A stretch of 64,000 nt of DNA from Chryseobacterium elymi (GTDB lineage Bacteria; Bacteroidota; Bacteroidia; Flavobacteriales; Weeksellaceae): assembly GCF_003385495.1 (NCBI RefSeq), contig NZ_QNUH01000001.1, positions 434,001-498,000 on the forward strand, given 5' to 3'. The position numbers were made by a program, and so were the translations under genes. Every line of letters starts with the position of its first letter. The stretch's first letter is position 1. This document shows, in pieces, positions 17,330 to 25,704 of this stretch. The notes below the pieces were generated by a model, which saw nothing but the letters and a program-made list of their open reading frames with translations, did no database searches and was not told the DNA's origin.

Positions 17330-17337
17330 CAAATGTA
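17330..17337 (-). promoter_or_regulatory. -7 box of the exbB operon
   Basis: Minus strand TACATTTG, full consensus match, 29 bases before the exbB ATG. Confidence 0.5.
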
Positions 17338-17469
17338 GTGGAATATTATGAATTGCTCTCTTAAAAATTGTTTAAAAACAACTTAAAATTTTTAATGATT
17401 AAGAAACAGCAAATTTCTTTCCAAAAAGAAGTTTTGAAAAGAAATCTGCTGTAAAAATGTTGAGAAAGG

Positions 17470-17931
17470 TTAGTCTTCGTCTATATCAATACCGTCCTGC
17501 TTAAACTCGCATTTTAGACGGAATGGGATTGGTGTATCTGATCCTGTATAGAAATCGTCAATCGTTCCTTTCCAAATCACCTGAAGTTCACCCTCTTCAT
17601 TTTTCTCAAACTGGAGCTCATTATCGTAGATAAAGGCGTCCTCATCATCAAATAAATCCACTTCTGTATAGGTTTCTTCATCAGAATCATCTATTTTAAT
17701 CGTTTTCCCTTCAATCTCCTTCGATTCGATCGGAAAATCAAAAATTTCAAGTGAAAGCTGCGGAAAGTTGTACTGTAATGAATCATCATCTACATGATCC
17801 AAACTGTCATCCGTTATAATTTCAACCTCTAATAAATGCTGCTGGTTGCTGTAGACTGCTTTACAATAAGTGTTTCTAATATTGTATTTTAGGGTCTCCT
17901 CCGGATGGTAAATTTTTAAAATCCCTTTCAT
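17470..17931 (-). CDS. Acidic protein of unknown function
   Basis: 153 residues, about a quarter Asp or Glu (DDSDEETYTEVDLFDDEDAFIYDNELQFEKNEEGELQ). It has alternating beta-strand patterns and no signal peptide, Cys cluster or known motif. Single cistron with its own -7 box. I do not recognise the family; it looks like a conserved small cytoplasmic beta protein. Confidence 0.7.
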   Translation of the reverse strand: MKGILKIYHPEETLKYNIRNTYCKAVYSNQQHLLEVEIITDDSLDHVDDDSLQYNFPQLSLEIFDFPIESKEIEGKTIKIDDSDEETYTEVDLFDDEDAFIYDNELQFEKNEEGELQVIWKGTIDDFYTGSDTPIPFRLKCEFKQDGIDIDED

Positions 17932-17979
17932 TATTTCTTAAAAAAGAGCTGTAATAATATGATTGTTAAACGTTTTAGA

Positions 17980-17987
17980 CAAAGATA
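17980..17987 (-). promoter_or_regulatory. -7 box of the acidic-protein gene
   Basis: Minus strand TATCTTTG, 48 bases before the ATG at 17931. Confidence 0.5.
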
Positions 17988-18072
17988 AAAAATTGATTCA
18001 AAGTTGAAAATATTTTGAAAATTATTTTTTTAAATCATTATGATTGATTATTCCGTATATACCAATAATACT

Positions 18073-18080
18073 TACTTTTG
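18073..18080 (+). promoter_or_regulatory. -7 box of the DUF885 gene
   Basis: TACTTTTG, 19 bases before the ATG at 18100. Its position rules out the longer frame starting at 18040, because that codon would lie upstream of the transcript. Confidence 0.55.
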
Positions 18081-18099
18081 CTTCATAAAGATTCTGAAA

Positions 18100-19896
18100 A
18101 TGAAAAACATTTTATCAAAAGGTATTTTAGTACTGGGAATGATGATCAGCCTGGCAGCCTGCAAAAAATCTGATTCTCCTTTAACCAAGGTAACGCCTAC
18201 CAATATGGATTCTATTGCATCCAACTATTACGAGCAGTATCTTAAATTATATCCTTTAGAAGCTACTTCTCAGGGAGATACGAGGTATAACGACCAGCTT
18301 CCCATCAATATTGACAGGGATTTTATTTCCGGAGAGATCGCTTTTTATAATTCTGTCCAGAAACAGCTGGAAAATGTTGACTATAAAGGTCTTTCAGATG
18401 AGGAAAAGATTGTTTATGATGTTCTGGATTATACTTTAAAAGATAAAATAGAAGCTTATGCCTATCATCCGGAATACATTCCATTTACACAGTTTGGAGG
18501 CCTTCCACTAAACTTTCCCCTGTATGGAAGCGGAGAGGGAAGCCAGCCTTTTAAAACAGAAAAAGATTACGATGACTGGCTGAAGAGAATGGAAAAATTC
18601 CCGGATTGGATGAATGCAGCAGCAGAAAACTTCCGTGAAGGAATCAGCAATAAGATCGTCCTGCCTAAAAAGCTGGTTATCAAAATGATTCCTCAAATGA
18701 AAGCTGAGGAGATCACCACAACCGATATGGAAAAAAATATTTTCTACGGACCTGTTAAAAAATTCCCGAAAAACTTTACAAAAGCCCAACAAGATAAGTA
18801 TTCGGCTCTTTATGCTGATGCTATTACAAAAAAAATTATTCCTGCTTATACCAAAATGGGAGCATTCCTGGAAAAGGAATATCTTCCGAAAGCAAGGGAT
18901 ACGGACGGCTACAACAGCCTTCCGAACGGGAATGAGATTTACAGATATTACGCTAAAAGCTGGACAACAACAAAGAAAACTCCTGAAGAGATCAATAAAA
19001 TAGGATTGCAGCAGGTGGCAATGCTCCGCGCAGAAATGGAGAAAGTAAAGCAACAGGTTGGCTTTACCGGGACACTGGAAGAGTTTATCAACTTTGTAAA
19101 GACAGATCCAAAAGCAATGCCTTATAAGACTTCTAAAGAGGTTTTGGATGGATTTAACGGTATTTTAGCGAAGATTACGCCTAAGCTGAAGACAATGTTC
19201 AGTGTAACTCCTAAAACGAAGTTTGAGATCAGACAAACGGAAAAATTCAGGGAGGCAAGCGCCAGTGCGGAATACATTCAGGGGACTCCGGATGGAAAAA
19301 GACCGGGAATATTTTATATGCCGCTTCCGGATCCTGCCAAATTCAATGTAACCTCAGGGATGGAATCCCTTTTCCTTCACGAAGCTATTCCAGGGCACCA
19401 TTATCAGGTTTCTCTTCAGCAGGAGAACACCAAGCTTCCTAAGTTTATGAGATTCGGATGGTTCGGTGCTTATGGTGAGGGCTGGGCACACTATTGTGAA
19501 ACATTAGGTCCTGAGTTCGGACTGTATACGGATCCTTACCAGAAAATGGGCTACCTGAGCGACCAGATGCTGAGAGCGGTAAGACTGGTAGTGGATACGG
19601 GACTTCATACGGGAACAATGAAAAGAGAGGAGGCTATTAAATATTTCCTGAGTAATATTTCTTATGATGAAGCCAGCGCAACTGCAGAAGTGGAAAGATA
19701 TATGGCGATGCCTGGCCAGGCACTGGGATATAAGATTGGCTCTCTCCGTATCCGGGAGCTTAGAGAAAAGTATCAGAAAGGACTTGGAAGTAAATTCAAT
19801 CTGGCCAGTTTTCATGATGAAATCTTAAGCCAGGGATGCCTGCCTCTTGAGGTTTTGAACAGAAAGATGGAACTTTGGGCAAAAAAACAGAAATAA
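18100..19896 (+). CDS. DUF885-family lipoprotein, predicted metallopeptidase
   Basis: 598 residues. The signal peptide ends in a lipobox (MISLAAC, Cys near residue 21), so it should be lipid-anchored. The DUF885 fold resembles M2/M3-like zinc peptidases: HEAIPGHHYQ near residue 427 gives the His-Glu...His set and EGWAHYCE about 35 residues later gives a further Glu and His. Relatives are called X-Pro dipeptidyl-type or carboxypeptidase-like, with few tested. The ATG at 18100 is preferred to 18040 because the lipoprotein signal starts there and the promoter box lies between. A strong terminator follows. Confidence 0.88.
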   Translation: MKNILSKGILVLGMMISLAACKKSDSPLTKVTPTNMDSIASNYYEQYLKLYPLEATSQGDTRYNDQLPINIDRDFISGEIAFYNSVQKQLENVDYKGLSDEEKIVYDVLDYTLKDKIEAYAYHPEYIPFTQFGGLPLNFPLYGSGEGSQPFKTEKDYDDWLKRMEKFPDWMNAAAENFREGISNKIVLPKKLVIKMIPQMKAEEITTTDMEKNIFYGPVKKFPKNFTKAQQDKYSALYADAITKKIIPAYTKMGAFLEKEYLPKARDTDGYNSLPNGNEIYRYYAKSWTTTKKTPEEINKIGLQQVAMLRAEMEKVKQQVGFTGTLEEFINFVKTDPKAMPYKTSKEVLDGFNGILAKITPKLKTMFSVTPKTKFEIRQTEKFREASASAEYIQGTPDGKRPGIFYMPLPDPAKFNVTSGMESLFLHEAIPGHHYQVSLQQENTKLPKFMRFGWFGAYGEGWAHYCETLGPEFGLYTDPYQKMGYLSDQMLRAVRLVVDTGLHTGTMKREEAIKYFLSNISYDEASATAEVERYMAMPGQALGYKIGSLRIRELREKYQKGLGSKFNLASFHDEILSQGCLPLEVLNRKMELWAKKQK

Positions 19897-19918
19897 ATTA
19901 CTTTAAACAGATCATATT

Positions 19919-19956
19919 AAAGATGGGATGATTAATTTTAATATCCCATCTTTTTT
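19919..19956 (+). terminator. Rho-independent terminator of the DUF885 gene
   Basis: Arms AAAGATGGGAT and ATCCCATCTTT, then TTTTTTG. Confidence 0.85.
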
Positions 19957-19989
19957 GTTTGAAAAGCTTAACGAGTTAATAATATTATC

Positions 19990-20436
19990 ATGATCATAGA
20001 AAGTCTGAAATCTCTCTACAACAGAGATCTAAATAAATTAAGGGTAGAAATAGAATCTTACCAGAATGAAAAAGCTGTTTGGAAAACAGATAAAAACATT
20101 GCAAATTCTGCAGGAAACCTTTGCCTGCACCTGGTGGGAAATCTCAATAATTATATAGGTGCAGAGCTTGGGAAAACCGGCTATATCAGAAACAGGGAAC
20201 TGGAATTTTCATTAAAAGACACTTCAAAGGCTGAACTTATTGAAAAAGTAACAGCAACAACAGCTATGGTAAATGATGTGCTTAGCAAATTAACAGCTGA
20301 AGATCTTGAAAAGGAATATCCTCTTGTTGTTTTTGAAGACACCATGACAACAGGCTACTTTTTAATTCATTTGATTACCCATCTGGATTATCACCTGGGC
20401 CAGATTAATTATCACAGAAGGCTGCTTGACTTCTAA
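19990..20436 (+). CDS. DinB/DUF1572-like four-helix protein
   Basis: 148 residues. The pattern HLVGNLNNYIGAELG ... LIHLITHLDYHLGQINYHRR places three His in the spots that bind a metal in DinB/YfiT-type four-helix bundles; some relatives use low-molecular-weight thiols. Function is unknown here. Gene order with the following glycosyltransferase-like genes is close (37 bases), but a functional link is not evident. Confidence 0.8.
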   Translation: MIIESLKSLYNRDLNKLRVEIESYQNEKAVWKTDKNIANSAGNLCLHLVGNLNNYIGAELGKTGYIRNRELEFSLKDTSKAELIEKVTATTAMVNDVLSKLTAEDLEKEYPLVVFEDTMTTGYFLIHLITHLDYHLGQINYHRRLLDF

Positions 20437-20473
20437 TTACTTACCTTTTAACCTTGAAAATCAAATCATTTTA

Positions 20474-21076
20474 ATGAAAAAAACATTTTTTTTCACTTCA
20501 TCCTCGAATGAATCTGCCAATGACATAGAGTCGTTCATAACAAATGGTTTTGAGGTGAAAACCATTCTCCAAAATCAGGCTAACAAACTGGCTAACTGCA
20601 TACAAGACACTGTCAAAAATAACCGGAACGAGGATTATATTATCATCTGTACTTCCCATCATCAGTTCACCCCTCATTTTTCGATGGCCTATTTAGATAA
20701 CTGCATTGAAAAGGTACAAAAACTTGGCGGTAACCTATTGCTGGGAGGACTTCTTGGCTTCGAAAAAGCAATGGAAGTCACAGATCATATCTTTTGGGTT
20801 GACGGCTTTAAAGGTGCTCAATTCATTGTTATTTTCAAAAAAGTATTTGAATATCTCCTGCAAAGAGATGTCATGGATAAAATTCCGGCTGAAATGTTCT
20901 TATCACAGCATCTGGATGACATCTTTGTAATGCATCCTTTCATTTCCTCTTATAAGAACGGAGCCCTCAACTCTTTCGAAAACACAATAGATTTTCAGGA
21001 TTTGAATGAAGATCCGGAAGAGATTTTAGCAGAGCTTTCTCAAATAAAAAAATACTATTCATATGAGCCAAAATGA
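20474..21076 (+). CDS. GT25-like protein with lost catalytic EDD motif
   Basis: 200 residues from the ATG at 20474 (an upstream in-frame start at 20426 lies inside the DinB gene and adds nothing family-like). It aligns with the next protein over most of its length: GGNLLLGGLLGFEKAM against GADILSGGIGGGFRFA, KGAQFIVIFKKVFEYLLQ against WCTQFMVIYNRFFEQILN, and MFLSQHLDDIFVMHPFISSYK against NFLSQLTADKMVLYPFISVQK. At the place of the donor-binding motif VEDDHIF it has CTSHHQF, so the Glu-Asp-Asp is gone. It is probably not an active transferase, but it might pair with its neighbour. The stop overlaps the next start by 14 bases. Confidence 0.7.
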   Translation: MKKTFFFTSSSNESANDIESFITNGFEVKTILQNQANKLANCIQDTVKNNRNEDYIIICTSHHQFTPHFSMAYLDNCIEKVQKLGGNLLLGGLLGFEKAMEVTDHIFWVDGFKGAQFIVIFKKVFEYLLQRDVMDKIPAEMFLSQHLDDIFVMHPFISSYKNGALNSFENTIDFQDLNEDPEEILAELSQIKKYYSYEPK

Positions 21077-21731
21077 ATTTGATGATATCATGATTCCTAC
21101 CTACATCATTAACCTGAAGCACAGAAAAGACCGATTGGAAAGTGTTTTAAAGGAATTTAAGGGCAAACAGGAATTTGACTGCCACATTATAGAGGCCTGT
21201 GAGCATGAAAAAGGAAACATCGGTTTATGGGAGAGTATCAGAAAAACTGTACATCTTGCAATTGACAATGCTGATGATGTGATCATTATTGTAGAGGATG
21301 ATCATATTTTTACAGATGATTATGACAGGGACTTTTTTATTGAAAATATTCTCGCTTCTAATGAACAGGGGGCAGATATATTGTCAGGCGGCATTGGCGG
21401 GGGCTTCAGATTTGCGGTTCCTATTACAGAGAACAGGTTTTGGATTAATCACTTTTGGTGTACTCAGTTTATGGTGATATACAACCGCTTTTTCGAGCAG
21501 ATTCTGAATGCGGATTTCGGGCCGGATGATACGGCAGATAATTTCTTATCCCAGCTTACGGCCGACAAAATGGTGTTGTATCCTTTTATCTCGGTGCAGA
21601 AGGATTTTGGATATTCTGATATAACAGCAGAAAATAATATTACCGGCAGTATTGAAAATTACTTTAAAACGGCGGATCATGCTTTAAAACAATATCAGGA
21701 AAAGTACATAAAATTTGTTTTACATCAATAA
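21063..21731 (+). CDS. Glycosyltransferase family 25-like protein
   Basis: 222 residues. The opening TYIINLKHRKDRLESVLKEF is the GT25 (LPS beta-1,4-galactosyltransferase type) start, and VEDDHIF near residue 78 is the acidic motif that binds the metal and sugar nucleotide. SGGIGGGF and WCTQFMVIYNR follow. It likely adds a sugar to lipid, peptide or polysaccharide on the cytoplasmic side. It is translationally coupled (14-base overlap) to a paralogue lacking the motif, and lies head to head across a terminator with the DUF6625 gene next to a cysteine-rich peptide operon. Confidence 0.8.
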   Translation: MSQNEFDDIMIPTYIINLKHRKDRLESVLKEFKGKQEFDCHIIEACEHEKGNIGLWESIRKTVHLAIDNADDVIIIVEDDHIFTDDYDRDFFIENILASNEQGADILSGGIGGGFRFAVPITENRFWINHFWCTQFMVIYNRFFEQILNADFGPDDTADNFLSQLTADKMVLYPFISVQKDFGYSDITAENNITGSIENYFKTADHALKQYQEKYIKFVLHQ

Positions 21732-21759
21732 AAAGAGGGAGCAAGGTTGCTCTCTCTTT
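21732..21759 (+). terminator. Terminator of the GT25-like pair
   Basis: 13-base arms AAAGAGGGAGCAA and TTGCTCTCTCTTT (one G-T pair) around GG; A-rich on the left, so it may also stop minus-strand transcription. Confidence 0.75.
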
Positions 21760-21812
21760 AGCTTTTAATACCTTTCAACCGTACCTTATTATTTTATATC
21801 CAACTACATCCG

Positions 21813-22643
21813 TTACCAGTAAATCCTTGTAGGGCTAATGTTGTAGGTAGTGGGAATTTTCTTTGGAACTTTTGTAGGATTGTAGACTTTTTTAAGCCAA
21901 AACATATGAAACATGATAGCTTCATATTTATTTTTATAGATGATTTTACCATTGTCAAACTTCACTCTTCCGGTATAGCCTTCCATCAGAATAAAATCAA
22001 AGTGAGTTCTTAAGATTCCATCTTTTTCGGCTTTCTTCATAATATGGGTAAAACTCTCGATTTCTGTTTGAATTTCAAATATTGAAACTCCTTCTGCGAG
22101 GTCATCCCAAACGAAATTGCATTCGTCAAAACAAAAATGATCAGCTTCCGAGAAAACTTTTTTATAATCTTTACTCCTCTTGAAAAAGCTATTCAGCATT
22201 TTATTGTTACGGTACAAACCGAAGCAGCCGGTCGTGTAATCATCCCTGACACTGATATAATCGAAGTCATTTAAAAAGTCATTGGTAAAAAAGGCCCTGA
22301 TATCTCCATAAATCAGATCAAGGTCACAGTGTCCCCAGAAGTCATAGCCTTCTATAAGATCAGGAAACATAAACCCGTATGCAGGTTTAAAATCGCACAA
22401 TTTATAGGGATTATCTATATTGATCTGAAAGCCTAATTTATTGGAAGTATCATAAATGATATCGTTCAGGCTTTTGTGTATTATTTTTACATTATCCGGA
22501 ACATCTTTCAGTTCATCGGTATTATCTGTTATAATAACAAAATCAACACTTGGATTGAAAGCACAGGAATGCAGATAATAAGGTAAATACCATGGATATT
22601 TCCCGTACCAGCAGGTAATTAAAACTAAACTCGGTGTATTCAT
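21813..22643 (-). CDS. DUF6625-like glycosyltransferase-type protein
   Basis: 276 residues. It begins SLVLITCWYGKYPWYLPYYLHSC and contains WGHCDLDLIYGDI near residue 103, the DLD standing in for a DxD sugar-nucleotide motif; VRDDYTTGCFGLYRNN follows. This matches the DUF6625 family, found in capsule, LPS and peptide-modification loci. Acceptor unknown. It sits just downstream of the cysteine-rich peptide gene, but a strong terminator separates the two, so it may depend on read-through or an unseen promoter. Confidence 0.8.
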   Translation of the reverse strand: MNTPSLVLITCWYGKYPWYLPYYLHSCAFNPSVDFVIITDNTDELKDVPDNVKIIHKSLNDIIYDTSNKLGFQINIDNPYKLCDFKPAYGFMFPDLIEGYDFWGHCDLDLIYGDIRAFFTNDFLNDFDYISVRDDYTTGCFGLYRNNKMLNSFFKRSKDYKKVFSEADHFCFDECNFVWDDLAEGVSIFEIQTEIESFTHIMKKAEKDGILRTHFDFILMEGYTGRVKFDNGKIIYKNKYEAIMFHMFWLKKVYNPTKVPKKIPTTYNISPTRIYW

Positions 22644-22650
22644 AAGTTGA

Positions 22651-22685
22651 AAAAAAATCTGTAATTGCAGAATTGCAATTACAGA
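22651..22685 (-). terminator. Strong terminator after the cysteine-rich peptide gene
   Basis: Perfect 12-base arms (22658-22669 and 22674-22685, TCTGTAATTGCA and TGCAATTACAGA) with loop GAAT. On the minus strand seven Ts follow. Confidence 0.85.
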
Positions 22686-22711
22686 AGTTGTTTTAGATTA
22701 GCCTTTTCAGA

Positions 22712-22894
22712 TTAGCAGCATTTTGCTGGAAATCCGCTTCCACATATAGCTCTCATACTATTCATATAGCAGTATTGTGAATTACAGTTACAAGTTCCAG
22801 GTGCTCCTGATGAACCCGCTTTGATAACTCTCATTTCGTTTCTGCTCATTTCGCTTTTCATAGCATTTAAGCTCAGCTTTTGTAATTTTTTCAT
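22712..22894 (-). CDS. Cysteine-rich peptide precursor with GG-type leader
   Basis: 60 residues. The first half (MKKLQKLSLNAMKSEMSRNE, then MRVIKAG) matches the Bacteroidota leader type seen in natural-product precursors (LxLNAxxxxMSxxEMxxIKGG), with KAG in place of the usual GG. The second half is small, Gly/Ala/Ser-rich and holds six Cys (35, 37, 42, 51, 59, 60), so a core of about 30 residues with three possible disulphides is likely. The gene directly upstream encodes a C39-like/VKOR/thioredoxin fusion on the same strand. No transporter or maturase gene is within reach. Product class and activity unknown. Confidence 0.75.
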   Translation of the reverse strand: MKKLQKLSLNAMKSEMSRNEMRVIKAGSSGAPGTCNCNSQYCYMNSMRAICGSGFPAKCC

Positions 22895-22955
22895 AGAATT
22901 TTGTTTTAATTTTTTGCCTACTCTTTAGATTTTCAGCTTCCTCTTTATTATAGTT

Positions 22956-24605
22956 TTAATTTTGGTCAACCATTTGTCCGTATTGAGTTTCAAATTCTTC
23001 AACAGGTATATTTTCATCAATACTCCATTGATCTTCAATAAGATCCGGCATAAACAACTCAATATATTTTTTATTCAATCTCACCGGAAATTCATAATTA
23101 TTTATAAAATAATGCGGTGTGAAAAAAAAGTTATTCTGCAGGTTTTCATAGGATACAGAAACCAGCTTATTCAAAAGAAATGTTCTGTTTGTAAGTTTTG
23201 TACTGTATTCTTTCAACCATTTATCGGCTTCTCTGTGGCTATACCAGTCATGGAGTGCCTCTATGAATTTCTGTTCTCCTTTTGTATGGTAAATATTCAG
23301 GAGCTGGATCAGCATTTCTTCCACTTCCGCTGTAACGACTCCCGTCATATTGAATCGGATCTTAATATTGACCTGGTCTTTATAATGGGTGTGAATTTTT
23401 TGTAAAAACTCATGAGCCTCCTTACAATAGCTGCATAATGGACTCGTTATGAAAGTAATGGATACTGGTGCATCAGGATTTCCTACCATAATTGGTTCTG
23501 CCTTCAGCAGTACCGGATCCTTACTGGTCAGGATTCCTTTAAAATATGGATAATGTCTTATATATCTGGAATCAAAGTCTGCATCTTTTTTCAAGCTGCT
23601 GTAAGATAAAAGTGCTTTTTTAATCAAAAAGTATGCGCCAATAAAAACAGTTAAAACACCCGCAAAAAGAGAAATGGTTTTAATATCAAGAGTAGAATTG
23701 TTTAGAATTTCTCTGCTGTTAAAGGACAGATAAATAATCTCTGCATAAATAACTCCGATAATGCTCAGACATATGGGGCACCATTTCTTTTCTACTTTCA
23801 TCTGGAAATAAAAGGAATACAGTGTAAACGGAATACATGCAAGCAGAGAGATAAATGTCAGAAAATAATAGTCATTCAGTAAGCTTCTGTTAAAAATGAT
23901 CAGTAAAAAAAGTTGAGTTCCAAAAAGAAAAACACTGAGGTCACTTAATTTAAATCCTGCAATCTTCCCTTTTTCAGAATTAATGATCTGGCTGCAGCTG
24001 GATTTCTCACTGCCATCACAAAACTGATTGGAAAAACCTGATTCAAAACCCAGCTCTGTTTTAATGGCCTCAAAGGAAAAAAACATACCCAACACCGCAA
24101 TTCCTGTAAACCCCATCAGATACCACCCTCCAATGAAATACATCACCGCGAGCCCCGCTAAAAAAACAAGTCCCGGAAGTATCTTATTATACAGTGTGTT
24201 GGAAGATTTAACAATCTGATCATTACCTTCTGCTACTAAGATTGCCCCTGTCCATAACACGCTGATCTCGGAAGCGGTAATATCTTTTTTAACACCCTCA
24301 TTATCAGTATATATAAAATGGCCGCCTTTTTTTTCAATATAAGACAAAATTAAATGCCCTTCCCCTAAGTTCAATATAGTAAGAAAAGTTTCCGGCAAAA
24401 CCTCACGCTCTTCAAAATCAACATTAAAGGCTCCGTTTGGAATACCAAAAAAGCTAAAAGCATCACTAAAAGCCAAAAGACTTGGTGTTTCAGGATGCGA
24501 TTCTACCTGGTAGATATAATCGTCCTTATCAATTCTTACATCAATTGATTTCAGATATAAAAAAACAGCATTGATTTCTTTTCTTAGTTCCATGGTTATA
24601 GGCAA
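22956..24605 (-). CDS. C39-like domain - VKOR - thioredoxin fusion membrane protein
   Basis: 549 residues in three parts. Residues 1-125 look like a C39 peptidase fold (SHPETPSLLAFSDAFSFFGI ... GEGHLILSYIEKKGGHFIYTD) that keeps His 84 but has no Cys at all before residue 196, so it may bind leaders without cutting. Residues 140-330 are a five-helix VKOR domain with loop Cys (196, 204) and the WCPIC redox pair (276, 279). Residues 370-549 are a DsbA/thioredoxin-like domain with CSYC (391-394). It should make disulphides by passing electrons to quinone. It lies between a GLPGLI gene (8-base gap) and the six-Cys peptide gene. Confidence 0.85.
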   Translation of the reverse strand: MPITMELRKEINAVFLYLKSIDVRIDKDDYIYQVESHPETPSLLAFSDAFSFFGIPNGAFNVDFEEREVLPETFLTILNLGEGHLILSYIEKKGGHFIYTDNEGVKKDITASEISVLWTGAILVAEGNDQIVKSSNTLYNKILPGLVFLAGLAVMYFIGGWYLMGFTGIAVLGMFFSFEAIKTELGFESGFSNQFCDGSEKSSCSQIINSEKGKIAGFKLSDLSVFLFGTQLFLLIIFNRSLLNDYYFLTFISLLACIPFTLYSFYFQMKVEKKWCPICLSIIGVIYAEIIYLSFNSREILNNSTLDIKTISLFAGVLTVFIGAYFLIKKALLSYSSLKKDADFDSRYIRHYPYFKGILTSKDPVLLKAEPIMVGNPDAPVSITFITSPLCSYCKEAHEFLQKIHTHYKDQVNIKIRFNMTGVVTAEVEEMLIQLLNIYHTKGEQKFIEALHDWYSHREADKWLKEYSTKLTNRTFLLNKLVSVSYENLQNNFFFTPHYFINNYEFPVRLNKKYIELFMPDLIEDQWSIDENIPVEEFETQYGQMVDQN

Positions 24606-24613
24606 GTTTTAAG

Positions 24614-25402
24614 CTATCTTTCGATAGAATTATCATTATCCTGATAATATTTCTTTAGCGCTTCAGCCTGCTGGCGCATATTATTCATTGCTTTGGTATC
24701 TTTTGTGACCCCAGACATGGCCTGCATCAGAATGGGCAGTGGATCTTTCGTGAAGTTTACTTTATTCTTGATATAGGCTTCTTTTGAGACTAATCCTTCA
24801 CCTTCCATAACTGTTTCGGTTTGCAACTCTGACTGGCTGATTTTTTTGTTTCCAATTAGCCTCCAATGGTATTCATTGGCAGAATCTTCTATTTCCACAA
24901 TCAGTCCCGGTAGCCCCATAAATACATACGGCCCATCAAAAACCGGGATATCGGCAGCAAACCATGCAATCCAATGCCTGCCCCCATAATCTGCTTCCGC
25001 TTTCTGTACCTTTATATTATCCAATGCTTTTTTCTCCTGGGAAAGTTTCCATTGAAGATGTATGGATTCTTTATACGAAAGCACTCCTGCCAGCAGATCA
25101 TCTTTAAGAATAATGGATTTACTTTGAAGGTCTTTTACCACTTTAAAGTTCATTGTTCCGAAAGAAGAAAAAGTGGAGTTGAAATTGATATTGACAGCAA
25201 GTAAAGAATCCTCTTCTTTTTTTTCTTTCCGGATAAATACAGATTTGTTTTCAAGAGTATCCAGATAGAACAAATCCTTCTTCATCTCCTTATTCCGGGT
25301 TGAAGGTTTATAAGTCAGCTCATAGTAAAAACGGTGAATCTGACTATGGCACGAAAAAGAAAAAAATACTGTAAAACAAAACAGTAAGATATTATTTTTC
25401 AT
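24614..25402 (-). CDS. GLPGLI-family exported protein
   Basis: 262 residues. It has a signal peptide (MKNNILLFCFTVFFSFSCHSQ; a lipid anchor at Cys 18 is conceivable). The name motif is exact: GPYVFMGLPGLIVEIEDSANEYHW (about residues 157-180, motif GLPGLIVEI), preceded by WIAWFAADIPVFDGPY. These are found only in Bacteroidota, often several per genome, with no known function. It is first in an operon with the VKOR fusion and the peptide precursor, behind the best -33/-7 promoter in the region. That context suggests a part in peptide handling at the envelope, which is inference. Confidence 0.88.
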   Translation of the reverse strand: MKNNILLFCFTVFFSFSCHSQIHRFYYELTYKPSTRNKEMKKDLFYLDTLENKSVFIRKEKKEEDSLLAVNINFNSTFSSFGTMNFKVVKDLQSKSIILKDDLLAGVLSYKESIHLQWKLSQEKKALDNIKVQKAEADYGGRHWIAWFAADIPVFDGPYVFMGLPGLIVEIEDSANEYHWRLIGNKKISQSELQTETVMEGEGLVSKEAYIKNKVNFTKDPLPILMQAMSGVTKDTKAMNNMRQQAEALKKYYQDNDNSIER

Positions 25403-25424
25403 TTCAATATCAATGGTATCGAGC

Positions 25425-25454
25425 CAAATATATCCCTTTTTTTTGAATTACAAA
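25425..25454 (-). promoter_or_regulatory. Promoter of the GLPGLI-VKOR-peptide operon
   Basis: On the minus strand TTTG (25451-25454), an 18-base spacer, then TATATTTG (25425-25432), both elements of the Bacteroidota promoter. The ATG follows 22 bases on. The rest of 25403-25704 is very AT-rich and holds only this promoter and the nth terminator. Confidence 0.7.
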
Positions 25455-25622
25455 ATATCCGTAATCCTTTTAAATAAAAGAAAATAAAAAATAAAACTCA
25501 TTGTCTCAAAATGGTATTATAAATCAACAAGATACATTTTAAAAAAGAAAAATATTTTTTATTTTTTAATCAAAAAATATCCTAATCAAGTGAATAAACA
25601 GATAAAAAAACGGTAATTATCC

Positions 25623-25653
25623 ATAAAAAAAACACCATAAAAAATGATGTTTT
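25623..25653 (-). terminator. Terminator of nth
   Basis: Minus strand arms AAAACA.CAT and ATG.TGTTTT (one mismatch), then a run of eight Ts. Confidence 0.65.
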
Positions 25654-25704
25654 ATATTAAAATGTGGAATTGATAAATTATTTTCTATTCTTAATAATAA
25701 CGTA

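Noticed and set aside
22956..24605. N-terminal domain as an active C39 peptidase
   Set aside because: No Cys exists before residue 196, so the catalytic residue is missing; only the fold and a His are kept.
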